A stretch of DNA of 64,000 nt from Tritrichomonas musculus (taxonomy: Eukaryota; Parabasalia; Tritrichomonadida; Tritrichomonadidae): positions 2,698,501 to 2,762,500 of the forward strand of contig JAPFFF010000019.1 in the NCBI GenBank assembly GCA_039105265.1, written 5' to 3'. The stretch's first letter is position 1. Each line of letters begins with the position of its first letter. Below are positions 25,439-35,700 of this stretch, piece after piece. A program made the position numbers and the translations under genes. The notes beneath the pieces are model-generated. The model was not told where the DNA came from. It saw only the letters and a program-made list of their open reading frames with translations, and searched no databases.

Positions 25439-26180
25439 GTGGCTCCATATGCAGTCTCCATATATGGCTCTTCTAAGTAGCTTTCCAAGTGGTCTACGGT
25501 TTTTCCCGTACACCCAATATTTAGTGGACAGTTTATGTAAATCCTCGGGACACTAGATGGTTGTTCCCATAATAGCTTCCCAAGTAGTTTCCCAAATGGC
25601 TTCCCAAGTAGCTTCCTAAGTAGCTCCATATGTGGTGTGGTAGAATTCTACCAGACCGGGATTCTCCTGTGGACTCGTATATGGCTATCCTAAGTGGCTT
25701 TCCAAGTAGCTTTCCAAGTAGCTTTCCAAGTAGCTTTCCAAGTGGCTTTCCAAGTGGCTTTCCAAGTAGCTTTCCAAGTGGCTTTCCAAGTGGTCTGCGG
25801 TTTTTCCCGTACACCCAATATTTAGTGGACAGTTTATGTAAATCCTCGGGACAGCAATTTTGCTGTTCCCATAATAGCTCCATATAAGGCTCCATATGCG
25901 GATTCCCAAATAGCTCCATATGCAGTCTCCCAAAATGGCTTTCCAAGTGGCTTTCCAAGTGGCTTTCCAAGTGGCTCCATATAAGGCTTATCCAAATAAT
26001 TTAATGGATAAATTTATATTTGGTAGATTCCTTGCGTGTAGATTTGTGGGGTATATACCCGCTTATGAGCATCATTTGGGGTCAATTCAAAAATAGTCAA
26101 GTGGCCTTCAGATATGGGTCAGTAATGGGGGGCATTTAGGTAATTCTATCTGGTCCCGATCCCGCACACTCCTCACTACT
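25439..26180 (-). repeat. Right terminal inverted repeat of S
   Basis: Reverse complement of 20107-20848, ending in CCTCACTACT at 26180 and followed by the GCGGAT duplication. The 250 bp inside it (25190-25438) hold further degenerate CTTGGAAAG and CATATGGAG units but no gene. Confidence 0.88.
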
Positions 26181-28444
26181 GCGGATGCCTTCATGGATTC
26201 AATTGATGTACCCGGATAGTTGTTCAGGAGGTCAATTGCATCTTGAGATGGCTTAGTAGAATACACTATATTGTGATCCTCGCATAGGAGCTTCCTAGCT
26301 ACCTGTGTGCGATTCTTAGTATTGCAACCAGATTCAGGGTCAACCAGATGGTCATCTAGACATGCAGCCAGAAATCGGTACCAACATAGATTATCATCGG
26401 CATTGTCCGTGATGATGAATTTGCTATTTTTGATCTCAGGAGGTAAATCCTTGATTGGACCACTAACCTTGACCATTCGAGATACCGTGAATGAGACTGA
26501 TCCTACCATAATCAACTTGGTTCCAGATGTTGAGGTCTCATATGAGTGCAGTACTGATTCAATATAGTACTTCACGATATCAAGTGATTGCTCATCACGA
26601 ACCACAATTGGGATAGCCGATTTATAGTTGTTCCAATTGATTTCCCTAGCTGCATATTCACATGAATACCCAAGCATATTCTCCTCACTGGGGGACTGAA
26701 ATACACCCGAGAGTTGGAAATAGATTTTGAATGGTTTTACCTCACGCTTATAGACCTGTTGCAAACCCTCATATATAGAGTTCAATGAGGATATCGAGTT
26801 GAAGTAGTATATGTATATTGGCTCATAGGTATCGATATCCTCACGCTCCTTGTAATCACTATCAGCATATTTGACATATGATTGCCAAGCCTCAACAGCC
26901 CTATCATAGCTATCAGGTTCATTCACCATGAGGAAATCGGTGTGTTTCGATTTGAACTGATGGCCGAACTCACTGAGGTAATCGAGTATTTCATTATTTT
27001 CGGGGTCCTTGGGGAGATCATCAATATTTTCGGTGACCTTGGGGGAATCATTGATAATATGGACCAGTTTTGTAACCTTAGTCCTGTCTTGGGGTATATT
27101 ATGTATTTCAGTTCTGTCGATATACTCGGGGAAATATTTGTTGAAATAGGAATATGCTTTGTTATCATCAATACTAGCGTTACTACCGATAATATGATTC
27201 AGTTTTGTAACCTTAGTCCTGTCTCGGAGTATATCTTGTATTTCAGCTCTATCGAGATACTCGGGATAATACTTGTTGAAATATGAATATGCTTTGTGTT
27301 CATCATCTAATTGCTGAATGAACTTAATCCAGGTATTCAATTGCTGGCGTTCATCAATGCGGTCCTCAATCTTGTAATCATCTCTATTGAAATGCTTGAA
27401 GTAATCATTATCTACGGCTGCACGGCGTTCAGTCTCAAGTCTCTCGAAGAATGTATCAAGATCTTATTCCTTGATATGATAATCGCGATCAAAACCGGTG
27501 CGATATACAAATAAATTATCATTCAGGAACTTTACGAAACTGTTCAGTCGTTCATTATATGATGTGTTGCGGAATTGGATGTTGGCATCGAACTCCTCAT
27601 TGGCTTTATCGATATATTCTTCAACAGTTTCCTCGGGTATAATACGTTTAACGAAATTCTTAGTACTAATCTTGCGATGCTTTTCACGCTCCAGTTTCTT
27701 CTCCTGTTCCCGCTTCTGTTTCAATCGATCGCGTTTCAATTTCTCAGCCTGTTTCGGTTCTCGCTTCTGGAGACGTTCCTGTTCAATACGCTCCTGTTCC
27801 GATTTCTTAGCGAGTTCACGTTCAAGTCTGACCTCCTCAAGTGCAATCAGATTCTTGTTAGTTGCATCCCTCAGCAGCTCATCCTCTTGTTCATCACGCA
27901 GTCTCTCGAAGAATTTCTCAAAATGGGATTCCTCGAGATAATAATCGCGATCAAACCCAGTACGATATACGAATGCATTGTCATTTAGGAACTTTATGAA
28001 ACCGTTCCGTCGTTCATTATATGGTGTGTCGTATGGGATATTGCCATCGAACTCCTCATTAGCGATATCGATATAAGCGTCAACAGTATTTGTGGCTTGA
28101 ATATTTCTAGCAAAATTCTTAGTAATAATCTTGCTATTCAGTAAACGTTCAGCATGTTCCAGTCCCAATTTCTCGAGACGCCTCTGCTCAGCACGTGTAA
28201 GCCTCAGTCGTCTGATGAATGTATCAAGATCTGATTCCTTGAGCTTATTGTCGGGATCAAAACCAGTGTGAGCTACAAATGAGTTCTCATTCAGGAACTT
28301 TATGAGACTGCTCAGCTGTCCAACATATGGGCTGTTGGTTGAGATACCCCCATCGAACTCCTCATTGATGAGATCGATATATTCTCTGACGATGTCTGTG
28401 GGTAGAACCTTTTTATCGAAATTCCAATTAGTAATCTTACTCAT
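26181..28444 (-). pseudogene. polB: X polymerase B, N-terminal part
   Basis: The N-terminal part of the X polymerase, up to the OTU-like motif 'DDNLCWYRFLA', ending at S. It carries repeated ~100-residue units of the type 'YIDxxNEEFxGxI...SxIKFLNxNxFVxRTGFD', separated by Lys/Glu/Arg-rich coiled-coil linkers, and two copies of a 'KAYSYFNKYYPEYLDR' unit. About one further break is present, so the gene is not whole even without S. The start has the same context as the Y gene. Confidence 0.85.
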
Positions 28445-28889
28445 TTACCCCATTGGTAAAAATACAAAAATAATCATCGCAACGCTGTTGATGACATACT
28501 ATTTTTGAATTTTATTCGATTAAATAGCAAATCGGAATCATATATGTGTTAGCGCTAACTGGTATAGTTGTTGGATCAAGAAGGATGTCTCCCAGCTTCG
28601 GCGGCAGGCATAGGTTCGATCCACTGCCATACCGATTTTTCGTATTATTTCCGGTCCATATTTGTGATAGAGCCCAAGCGCACTAAACACCTTGGGTAAG
28701 CTATTACTTGTGGATTATAGGGGTAATACGGGCATTTGCCGGCATTTGCAACCCCAACCAGCCTCATGGTGGATGCAGGTATTTTCATTGAGGGATTGAT
28801 GTGCAATCCCGGGCACGTATATTGGTTCCTCTAGAGAATGCATTACGCATCCATCATGGGGTCGGTTTTTGCAAAAATATTTTTTAGTC
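28445..28889. other. Gene-free stretch of X with a tRNA-like relic
   Basis: The first 70 bp match the Y polymerase upstream region; the rest has no counterpart in Y. Within it, 28550-28622 (plus) has an A-box-like TAGCGCTAACTGG and a B-box-like GGTTCGATCC, followed at 28636 by a T run. I cannot fold a good acceptor or T stem, so if it derives from a tRNA it is a decayed copy. The remainder shows no gene. Confidence 0.35.
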
Positions 28890-29213
28890 CTAGTGATTAA
28901 AATATAGTGTCCATTCGTATTTCCAAGATGTGTGTGCTATCTTGGAGGTCTCATCAGTGAAGGTACGAATAAAAGTATTTTGTATATTATATAGAGGACC
29001 ATTCGTCCACATCATATCTCTATTGGCATCTTCAATTGTATACCCTAAATCAACATGTGTATAGATGATATAGATGTAGTTGTTGTTGGCGGTAGTGAAT
29101 CCCTTAATTGTTAACCAGTCCTTTGTATTTTGGATAATCTGTATGTTAGGTAATATATTATCCTTAAAGTAGTTCCAATTAGGTTTATCCTTGAGAGTTA
29201 CAAAATTTGTCAT
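28890..29213 (-). CDS. 107-residue protein of X, unrecognised
   Basis: A small aromatic-rich protein ('NYIYIIYTHVDLGYTIED') without membrane segments. An ATTTTTTG motif lies 11 bp before the ATG. It is absent from Y, where the 171-residue gene is followed almost at once by the polymerase. It therefore looks like extra cargo of X, delivered or lost together with the neighbouring gene-free stretch. Confidence 0.6.
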   Translation of the reverse strand: MTNFVTLKDKPNWNYFKDNILPNIQIIQNTKDWLTIKGFTTANNNYIYIIYTHVDLGYTIEDANRDMMWTNGPLYNIQNTFIRTFTDETSKIAHTSWKYEWTLYFNH

Positions 29214-29237
29214 TTTGAGAGTTGCAAAAAATTTAAA

Positions 29238-29792
29238 TTAGAAATCGGTTGTATCAATCTCATCTGGGTCTGGAGCTGTTTCCCTTGGGGAGCCGTTTAT
29301 AGGCATATGGGTGTTGATTAGTTTTTGGGTCATATACATGGAGATACTCAATTTCAGGTTATCACGTATGAGTCTACGCAATAGGGATACGCGTTTATGA
29401 GGTTCTGCGTTGGAGATCGCATCGATTACTGACTGTGATGTGACATATTGGATCAATCGGTCGTGATCCCCAATATCCAGGAACTTGCTTCGATTGAATA
29501 TATGGGTGCGATTTAAACGAGGTCGAGGATGTTCAATAGATGGGGTCTCAGGAGGTGAGTCATTTGCATCCTGAGTATTATCCTGAGTGGTGTCGATATG
29601 AGCTTCAGCCTTTGACGTATCAGCAGATGGTTTGCGTTTATGGTTCATACGCTTAATCAAATGCTTGACATCTCGGCGCAAATCGGTGATACCATCTACG
29701 ATCTTTAGGAGTATCTCAGCATCAGTTGCTGTATCAGTAGCTGTATCAGTAGCTGTACCAGTAGCCATTTCAATATCTGTACCAGTATCCAT
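29238..29792 (-). CDS. Thr/Asp-repeat small basic protein (X copy)
   Basis: 184 residues. The N terminus is a TATD-type short repeat that differs in length between X and Y. A helical segment 'LLKIVDGITDLRRDVKHLI' follows, then a basic stretch, an acidic linker and a conserved C-terminal helical domain ('SLLRRLIRDNLKLSISMYM'). The C-terminal domain resembles that of the Z gene at 56899-57333, also adjacent to polymerase. Possibly a DNA-binding or terminal protein for replication (inference from adjacency). Confidence 0.65.
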   Translation of the reverse strand: MDTGTDIEMATGTATDTATDTATDAEILLKIVDGITDLRRDVKHLIKRMNHKRKPSADTSKAEAHIDTTQDNTQDANDSPPETPSIEHPRPRLNRTHIFNRSKFLDIGDHDRLIQYVTSQSVIDAISNAEPHKRVSLLRRLIRDNLKLSISMYMTQKLINTHMPINGSPRETAPDPDEIDTTDF

Positions 29793-29797
29793 TTATG

Positions 29798-29805
29798 CAA
29801 AAATA
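29798..29805 (-). promoter_or_regulatory. TATTTTTG upstream motif of the X 184-residue gene
   Basis: Minus-strand TATTTTTG ending 5 bp before the ATG at 29792; identical in the Y copy. Confidence 0.5.
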
Positions 29806-29855
29806 AAATATTATTTTCGACTGTTCCAGGGATTTTGACGAATGTACATTCGTAC

Positions 29856-30623
29856 TTATGATTGCATTGTGGTTGTGAAATATTTGTCCACAGCTGTATG
29901 AAAATCATTAAGGCATGACCTTTTGATGGTAATCCTAGTTCCACCTACAGTGACATCATCCCCTTTGAACATAGCTTTGGCCATTCGCTTGATATCTTCA
30001 TTCGGGGTCATTGCGATGGGTAGGTCATCAATAAATATCCAGCGCTTCTTCTTATCTTTATATATCCTACTGACCTGCCTCCATGAATGCTTGTTGCGAC
30101 GAACAAGATGGAGTACCACAGAATCCTTATCTTTGGGAAGATCCTCAAGCCATATCATATATCGGTAACTATTTTTGTGATCCTTGGGGACAGCCCTTGG
30201 AGTGAGGTCCTTGATTTTGTTAACCATCTGCTCGCGTTGCTTCTCAAACTGAGCATCCAAGAGTTTCATAATATGGAGAGAATATCTAGGGGATGCCCAC
30301 ATTGCAATATGATTGACCAGCAATCGGTGAACATACATACCCTTCAAATCATTTGGTAAATTGGGTCTATCTTCATGAATTCGGTCTGCGGGAATTCCCG
30401 TTGACCCCATTTCATCAAGAATTTCTTGAGCTGATTGATTTCGAAACCAGTCATTGACTCGCTTCTTGGAATTGCATGCATTGAGAATTGATTGCATCTG
30501 GTACATATCATCCTTAATGGAATGTACCAAACGGAGCTTCTCATTATATTGGATGTATTCATACTCATCATCGATTGGTTCGACAACAGCTGACACTGAT
30601 GTGTTTGTCCCAGTTGATTCCAT
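29856..30623 (-). CDS. KilA-N domain protein (X copy)
   Basis: 255 residues. The KilA-N DNA-binding domain occupies about residues 40-135: 'KKRVNDWFRNQS' and the diagnostic 'GMYVHRLLVNHIAMWASPRY'. A helical 'AQFEKQREQM' linker and a C-terminal domain of the sort found in large-DNA-virus KilA/Bro proteins follow ('YRYMIWLEDLPKDKDSVVL'). Such proteins act as viral regulators of transcription or replication. A palindrome, CGGGAATTCCCG, lies in frame between the KilA-N blocks at about 30388-30400. Confidence 0.85.
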   Translation of the reverse strand: MESTGTNTSVSAVVEPIDDEYEYIQYNEKLRLVHSIKDDMYQMQSILNACNSKKRVNDWFRNQSAQEILDEMGSTGIPADRIHEDRPNLPNDLKGMYVHRLLVNHIAMWASPRYSLHIMKLLDAQFEKQREQMVNKIKDLTPRAVPKDHKNSYRYMIWLEDLPKDKDSVVLHLVRRNKHSWRQVSRIYKDKKKRWIFIDDLPIAMTPNEDIKRMAKAMFKGDDVTVGGTRITIKRSCLNDFHTAVDKYFTTTMQS

Positions 30624-30632
30624 TTGGAATTC

Positions 30633-30642
30633 GATAAAAAAT
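30633..30642 (-). promoter_or_regulatory. ATTTTTTATC upstream motif of the X KilA-N gene
   Basis: Minus-strand ATTTTTTATC, 9 bp before the ATG at 30623. Confidence 0.6.
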
Positions 30643-30726
30643 TGAGTTGCATTGCGAACCAGCTAGTTATTACATCATATGGAGTTGAGTCCAAAAATAT
30701 AAATGCGAATGTGATTGATCGAATAC

Positions 30727-31029
30727 TCAAGCATATTCATATGAGAATGCGAGTATTTTCAATAGCATCTTGATACGCCCCAAATCGAGTTCCTTGCGAT
30801 CATAGCTATCACCATCTATGATTTTGGTTCGGAGGGATTCCAAATCGGTTTCAAAATTTGATATTGTGTCGATGAGATCGTCCATGAAATCATCGTCGTT
30901 GTGGTAGTCGAATGCAAGGGATTTCCATTGGGGGTATTTCTTGAGGATGACTCGTTCGAGGTAATCGAGTTTGACACCATTAGCTTCGACAGTGGAGAGT
31001 TGTGGCATGGCAGTAGTTGTTGAATTCAT
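30727..31029 (-). CDS. 100-residue protein at the X end, unrecognised
   Basis: The start at 31029 is chosen because ATTTTTTATC lies 9 bp upstream; a longer frame opens at 31116 but passes through that motif. An acidic, helical small protein ('YLERVILKKYPQWKSL', 'FMDDLIDTISNFETDLESL'). It is the outermost gene of X, about 350 bp from the end. Function unknown. Confidence 0.65.
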   Translation of the reverse strand: MNSTTTAMPQLSTVEANGVKLDYLERVILKKYPQWKSLAFDYHNDDDFMDDLIDTISNFETDLESLRTKIIDGDSYDRKELDLGRIKMLLKILAFSYEYA

Positions 31030-31038
31030 TTCTAACTG

Positions 31039-31048
31039 GATAAAAAAT
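31039..31048 (-). promoter_or_regulatory. ATTTTTTATC upstream motif of the X 100-residue gene
   Basis: Minus-strand ATTTTTTATC, 9 bp before the ATG at 31029. Confidence 0.6.
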
Positions 31049-31049
31049 T

Positions 31050-31377
31050 GGATTGATTCGAGAATCGCGTTATTTTTGGAATTCATCTGGGTTGTCCCAT
31101 CGGTCTGTGTCGCCATCGGTCTGTTCCATCGGTCTGCTCCATATGTGGTCCCATAGGTGGTCCATAAGTGGTCTATAGGTGGGCCATATGCGGCCTATTT
31201 TCGGAATTTGTATGGGCCCGAATATGGGCGTTTTAAAGGCGTTTTGGGGTAGTATGCAGTATGGGTCCCATATGTGGATTTTGAATTTTAACCCGAATAT
31301 GGGCCCAAAAATGGGCCATTTATAGGCGTTTTAAGTGGATTCTATCTGACCTGGATTATTGATACACTATCACTACT
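31050..31377 (-). repeat. Right terminal region of X
   Basis: Terminal sequence starting AGTAGTGATAGTG at 31377. Subterminal repeats CCATCGGTCTG and CCATAGGTGGTCC at 31085-31190 resemble those of W, and GGCCGCATATGG is common to both. No gene. The mate is not in the window. Confidence 0.75.
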
Positions 31378-32067
31378 AAGCTCCGTTTGATACATTCCAT
31401 TAAGGATGATATGTACCAGATGCAATCGATTCTCAATGCATGCAATTCCAAGAAGCAGGCTTATCGATGGAGGCAACTCGCTGAAACCAATGAAATACTC
31501 GATGAATTATCGGCACAGCAAAATTGCTGTCCCGAGGATTTGGTGCAAAATCGAGTAAATATTGGTAATTCCCATTTGCAAGGTATATACATTCACCGAC
31601 TACTGGTCAATGATGTTGCATGCTGGGCAAGTCGAAAGTATGCCATATATATTGCTCAGCTTTTGGATGCTCATTTTGAGAAGCAACGCGAGCAGATGGA
31701 TAACAAAATCAATGACCTCACTACAAGGGCTGTCCCCAAGGATCACAAAAATAGCTACCGATATATGATATGGCTTGAGGAACTCCCCAAAGATAAGGAT
31801 TCTGTTGTACTTCATCTCGTTCGTCGCAACAAGCATTCATGGAGGCAGGTCAGCAGGATATATAAAGATAAGAAGAAGCGCTGGATATTTATTGATGACC
31901 TACCCATCGCAATGACCCCGAATGAAGATATCAAGCGAATGGCCAAAGCTATGTTCAAAGGGGATGATGTCACTGTAGGTGGTACTAGGATTACCATCAA
32001 AAGATCATGCCTTAATGATTTTCATACAGCTGTGGACAAATATTTCACAACCACAATGCAATCATAA
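31378..32067 (+). pseudogene. KilA-N domain protein (Y copy), 5' part absent at the junction with X
   Basis: The frame opens right at the X end, inside the segment matching 'KLRLVHSIKDDM' of the X copy. The KilA-N signature reads 'GIYIHRLLVNDVACWASRKY', and the C-terminal domain is practically the same as in X. At the in-frame site where X has CGGGAATTCCCG, this copy has a different palindrome, CAGCAAAATTGCTG (about 31514-31527), encoding 'AQQNCCPE'. Confidence 0.8.
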
Positions 32068-32132
32068 GTACGAAGGAATGTATATTCATACTACATTCGT
32101 CAAAATCCCTGGAACAGTCGAAAATAATATTT

Positions 32133-32140
32133 TATTTTTG
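32133..32140 (+). promoter_or_regulatory. TATTTTTG upstream motif of the Y 171-residue gene
   Basis: TATTTTTG ending 5 bp before the ATG at 32146. Confidence 0.5.
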
Positions 32141-32145
32141 CATAA

Positions 32146-32661
32146 ATGGATACTGATACAGCAACTGGTACAGCAACTGATACAGCAACTGATGCTGAGA
32201 TACTCCTAAAGATCGTAGATGGTATCACCGATTTGCGCCGAGATGTCAAGCATTTGATTAAGCGTATGAACCATAAACGCAAACCATCTGCTGATACCCC
32301 AAAGGCTGAAGCACATATCGACACCACTCAAGACACCACTCAGGATGCAAATGACTCACCTCCTGAGACCCCATCTATTGAACATCCTCGACCTCGTTTA
32401 AATCGCACCCATATATTCAATCGAAGCAAGTTCCTGGATATTGGGGATCACGACCGATTGATCCAATATGTCACATCACAGTCGGTAATCGATGTGATCT
32501 CCAACGCAGAACCTCATAAACGCGTATCCCTATTGCGTAGACTCATACGTGATAACCTGAAATTGAGTATCTCCATGTATATGACCCAAAAACTAATCAA
32601 CACCCATATGCCTATAAACGGCCCAGCTCCAGACCCAGATGAGATTGATACAATTGAGTAA
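32146..32661 (+). CDS. Thr/Asp-repeat small basic protein (Y copy)
   Basis: 171 residues; fewer N-terminal 'TATD' units than the X copy and a slightly different C terminus. The basic-helix and C-terminal domains are unchanged. It is followed after 67 bp by polymerase B on the same strand, so the pair may be read in sequence. Confidence 0.65.
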   Translation: MDTDTATGTATDTATDAEILLKIVDGITDLRRDVKHLIKRMNHKRKPSADTPKAEAHIDTTQDTTQDANDSPPETPSIEHPRPRLNRTHIFNRSKFLDIGDHDRLIQYVTSQSVIDVISNAEPHKRVSLLRRLIRDNLKLSISMYMTQKLINTHMPINGPAPDPDEIDTIE

Positions 32662-32728
32662 AATTCAAAAATAGTATGTCATCAACCGCGTTGCGATGAT
32701 TATTTTTGTATTTTTACCAATGGGGTAA

Positions 32729-35700
32729 ATGAGTAATATTACTAGTTGGAATTTCGATAAAAAGGTTCTACCCACAGATGCCGTCAAAAGCTATATCGAT
32801 ATCATCAATGAGGAGTTCGGTGGGGGTATCTCAACCAGAAACCCATATGTTGGACAGCTGAGCAGTCTCATAAAGTTCCTGAATGAGAACTCATTTGTAG
32901 CTCACACTGGTTTTGATCCCGACAATAAGCTCGAGGAATCAGATCTTGATACATTCATCAGGCGACTGAGGCTTACACGTGCTGAGCAGAGGCGTCTCAA
33001 GGTATTGGGATTGGAAGGTGCTGAACGCTTACTGAATAGCAAGATTAAGAAGACGCATTTTGATAAAAGGGATTTAACTGCGAGTGATGTCCAAGATTAT
33101 ATCAAGATCGCCAACACAGAGTTCGATGGCAAAATCCCAACCGACATACCACAGGCCGCACAGCAGAGCAGTCTCATAAAGTTCCTAAATGACAATGCAT
33201 TCGTATATCGCACGGATTACGACACCACTTATAAGCTCGAGGCATCAGATTTTGATAAATTCTTCGAGAGACTACATGATGAACAAGAGGATGAGCTGCT
33301 GAGGGATGCAACTGAACATAATCTGCATGCACTTGAGGAGGTCAGACTTGAACGTGAACGTGCTAAGCAATTGGAATGGGAGCGTGCTGAGCAGGAGCGT
33401 CTCCAGAAGCGGGAACAGAAACTGGCTGAGAAGTCGAAACGCGATCGATTGAAGAAGAAACAGGAACAGGAGCGTGAAAAGCATCTCAAGATCTCGAATA
33501 AGCATTTTGGTGAAATCCCCCCAGAAACCGTCAAAAGATATATCGATATCATCAACACTGAGTTCGGTGGTAACATCCCAACTAACACTACGTATATTCT
33601 TCAACTGGGCCCACTCAAGAAGTTCCTAAATGATTATTTATTTGTACATCGCACCGGTTTTGATCGCACTGGTAAGCTCAAGGAATCAGATTTTGATACA
33701 TTCTTCGAGCAGCTGAGGGCTGAACGCCGTGCAGCATCAGATAATGATTACTTCAGTAAATTCAATAGAGATGATTACAAGATTGAGGACCGCATTGATG
33801 AACGCCAGCAATTGAATACCTGGATTAAGTTCATTCAGCAATTAGATGATGAACACAAAGCATATTCATATTTCAACAAGTATTATCCCGAGTATCTCGA
33901 TAGAGCTGAAATACAAGATATACTCCGAGACAGGACTAAGGTTACAAAACTGAATCATATTATCGGTGGTAATGCTAATATTGATGATAACAAAGCATAT
34001 TCCTATTTCAACAAATATTTCCCCGAGTATATCGACAGAACTGAAATACATAATATACCCCAAGACAGGACTAAGGTTACAAAACTGGTCCATATTATCA
34101 ATGATTCCCCCAAGGCCCCCGAAAATATTGATGATCTCCCCAAGGACCCCGAAAATAATGAAATACTCGATTACCTCAGTGAGTTCGGTCATGAGTTCAA
34201 ATCGAAACACACCGATTTCCTCATGGTGAATGAACCTGATAGCTATGATAGGGCTGTTGAGGCTTGGCAATCATATGTCAAATATGCTGATAGTGATTAC
34301 AAGGAGCGTGAGGATATCGATACCTATGAGCCAATATACATATACTACTTCAACTCGATATCCTCATTGAACACAATATATGACGGCTTGCAACAGGTCT
34401 ATAAGCGTGAGGTAAAACCATTCAAAATCTATTTCCAACTCTCGGGTGTATTTCAGTCCCCCAGTGAGGAGAATATGCTTGGGTATTCATGTGAATATGC
34501 AGCTAGGGAAATCAATTGGAACAACTATAAATCGGCTATCCCAATTGTGGTTCGTGATGAGCAATCGCTTGATATCGTGAAGTACTATATTGAATCAGTA
34601 CTGCACTCATATGAGACCTCAACATCTGGAACCAAGTTGATTATGGTAGGATCAGTCTCATTCACGGTATCTCGAATGGTCAAGGTTAGTGGTCCAATCA
34701 AGGATTTACCTCCTGAGATCAAAAATAGCAAATTCATCATCACGGACAACGCTGATGACAATCTATGTTGGTACCGATTTCTGGCTGCATGTCTAGATGA
34801 CCATCTAGTTGACCCTGAATCTGGTTGCAAAACTAAGCACCGTACACAGGCAGCTAGGAAGCTCCTATGCGAGGATCACAATATAGTGTATTCTACTAAG
34901 CCATCTCAAGATGCAATCGACCTCCTGAACAACTATCCGGGTACATCAATTGAATCCATGAAGGCATCTGCCGAGAAGCATCACTTGAATGTGGACATCT
35001 ATGAGTACTTGGAGGATCTCAAAGTCTATAACCTTCAGGACCAATGGAAATACAATGAGGACAACTCATTTAGGAAATCCGCATTGCTGTACACCCAAAA
35101 TCGAATCATCCACATAATGTACATCAGGAATGCTGAGAAGCTGACCAACATCCATATCTGTCCAAAGTGTGGTTCATATGCCCATTACGGTCATTACAAC
35201 ATGAAGTGTTTCGAGAACCATGTTAAGAACTGTGACGGGGTATTTCGAAAGCGATTCATACCCAATCGTGAACCACTACCATACTGTCCACATATACTCA
35301 GCAATCCGGTGTACGAATATTGCTTAGCATATGGTCTCGACTGGAAACCCAACATATATTACATCACCTACGATTTCGAAACTGTTGAACAGCCTGTGAA
35401 TGCATCTATTGGTTCATCCACAACCATCAACTCACGACTGATTCCCCTTAGCGTATCATCATGTGTCAAATCACAATCGGGTTGTACCACAAAGCACTTC
35501 TCATTAAGAGATTCATCTGAGTTCATCATCAAATGGATCGAGTGGTTGTTTGAGCAATCCAAGCAGGTGTATCACGATAAGGTTCAATACATGAAATCCT
35601 TCATCAATCAACCAGTTGACAATCTCAAAACCATTGATCGCAACCTGAATGTGATAACCGTATTTGGATTCAACTCGAGTAGATTCGATAGCAACCTATT

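Larger units (their letters stand above)
20107..26180. mobile_element. Element S: small element with Polinton-like ends and unrelated genes
   Basis: 6,074 bp with terminal inverted repeats of about 742 bp (one mismatch noticed), starting AGTAGTGAGGAG, flanked by a perfect 6-bp duplication GCGGAT at 20101-20106 and 26181-26186. The end motif and duplication length are those of the Polintons around it. Its five genes are none of theirs: no polymerase B, integrase, ATPase or capsid protein. It could be a non-autonomous or satellite element moved by Polinton integrase (inference). Near-identical ends make the insertion recent. Confidence 0.88.
18120..31377. mobile_element. Element X: Polinton with polymerase and KilA-N genes, broken
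   Basis: It runs from its right end at 31377 (AGTAGTGATAGTG read inward) through a 100-residue gene, KilA-N, a 184-residue gene, a 107-residue gene and polymerase B, and ends at W. It contains the inserted element S. Besides the two insertions its polymerase shows about one further break. It sits in the Y KilA-N gene; the 6 bp beyond its end are AAGCTC. Its polymerase is very close to that of Y, so X and Y are one subfamily. Confidence 0.85.

Noticed and set aside
28550-28640. Functional tRNA gene
   Set aside because: A- and B-box-like stretches exist, but acceptor and T stems do not pair and the spacing is off. Kept only as a relic.
31030-31116. Longer start for the 100-residue X gene
   Set aside because: The upstream motif ATTTTTTATC would then lie inside the coding region; its 9-bp spacing to the 31029 ATG matches the other genes.
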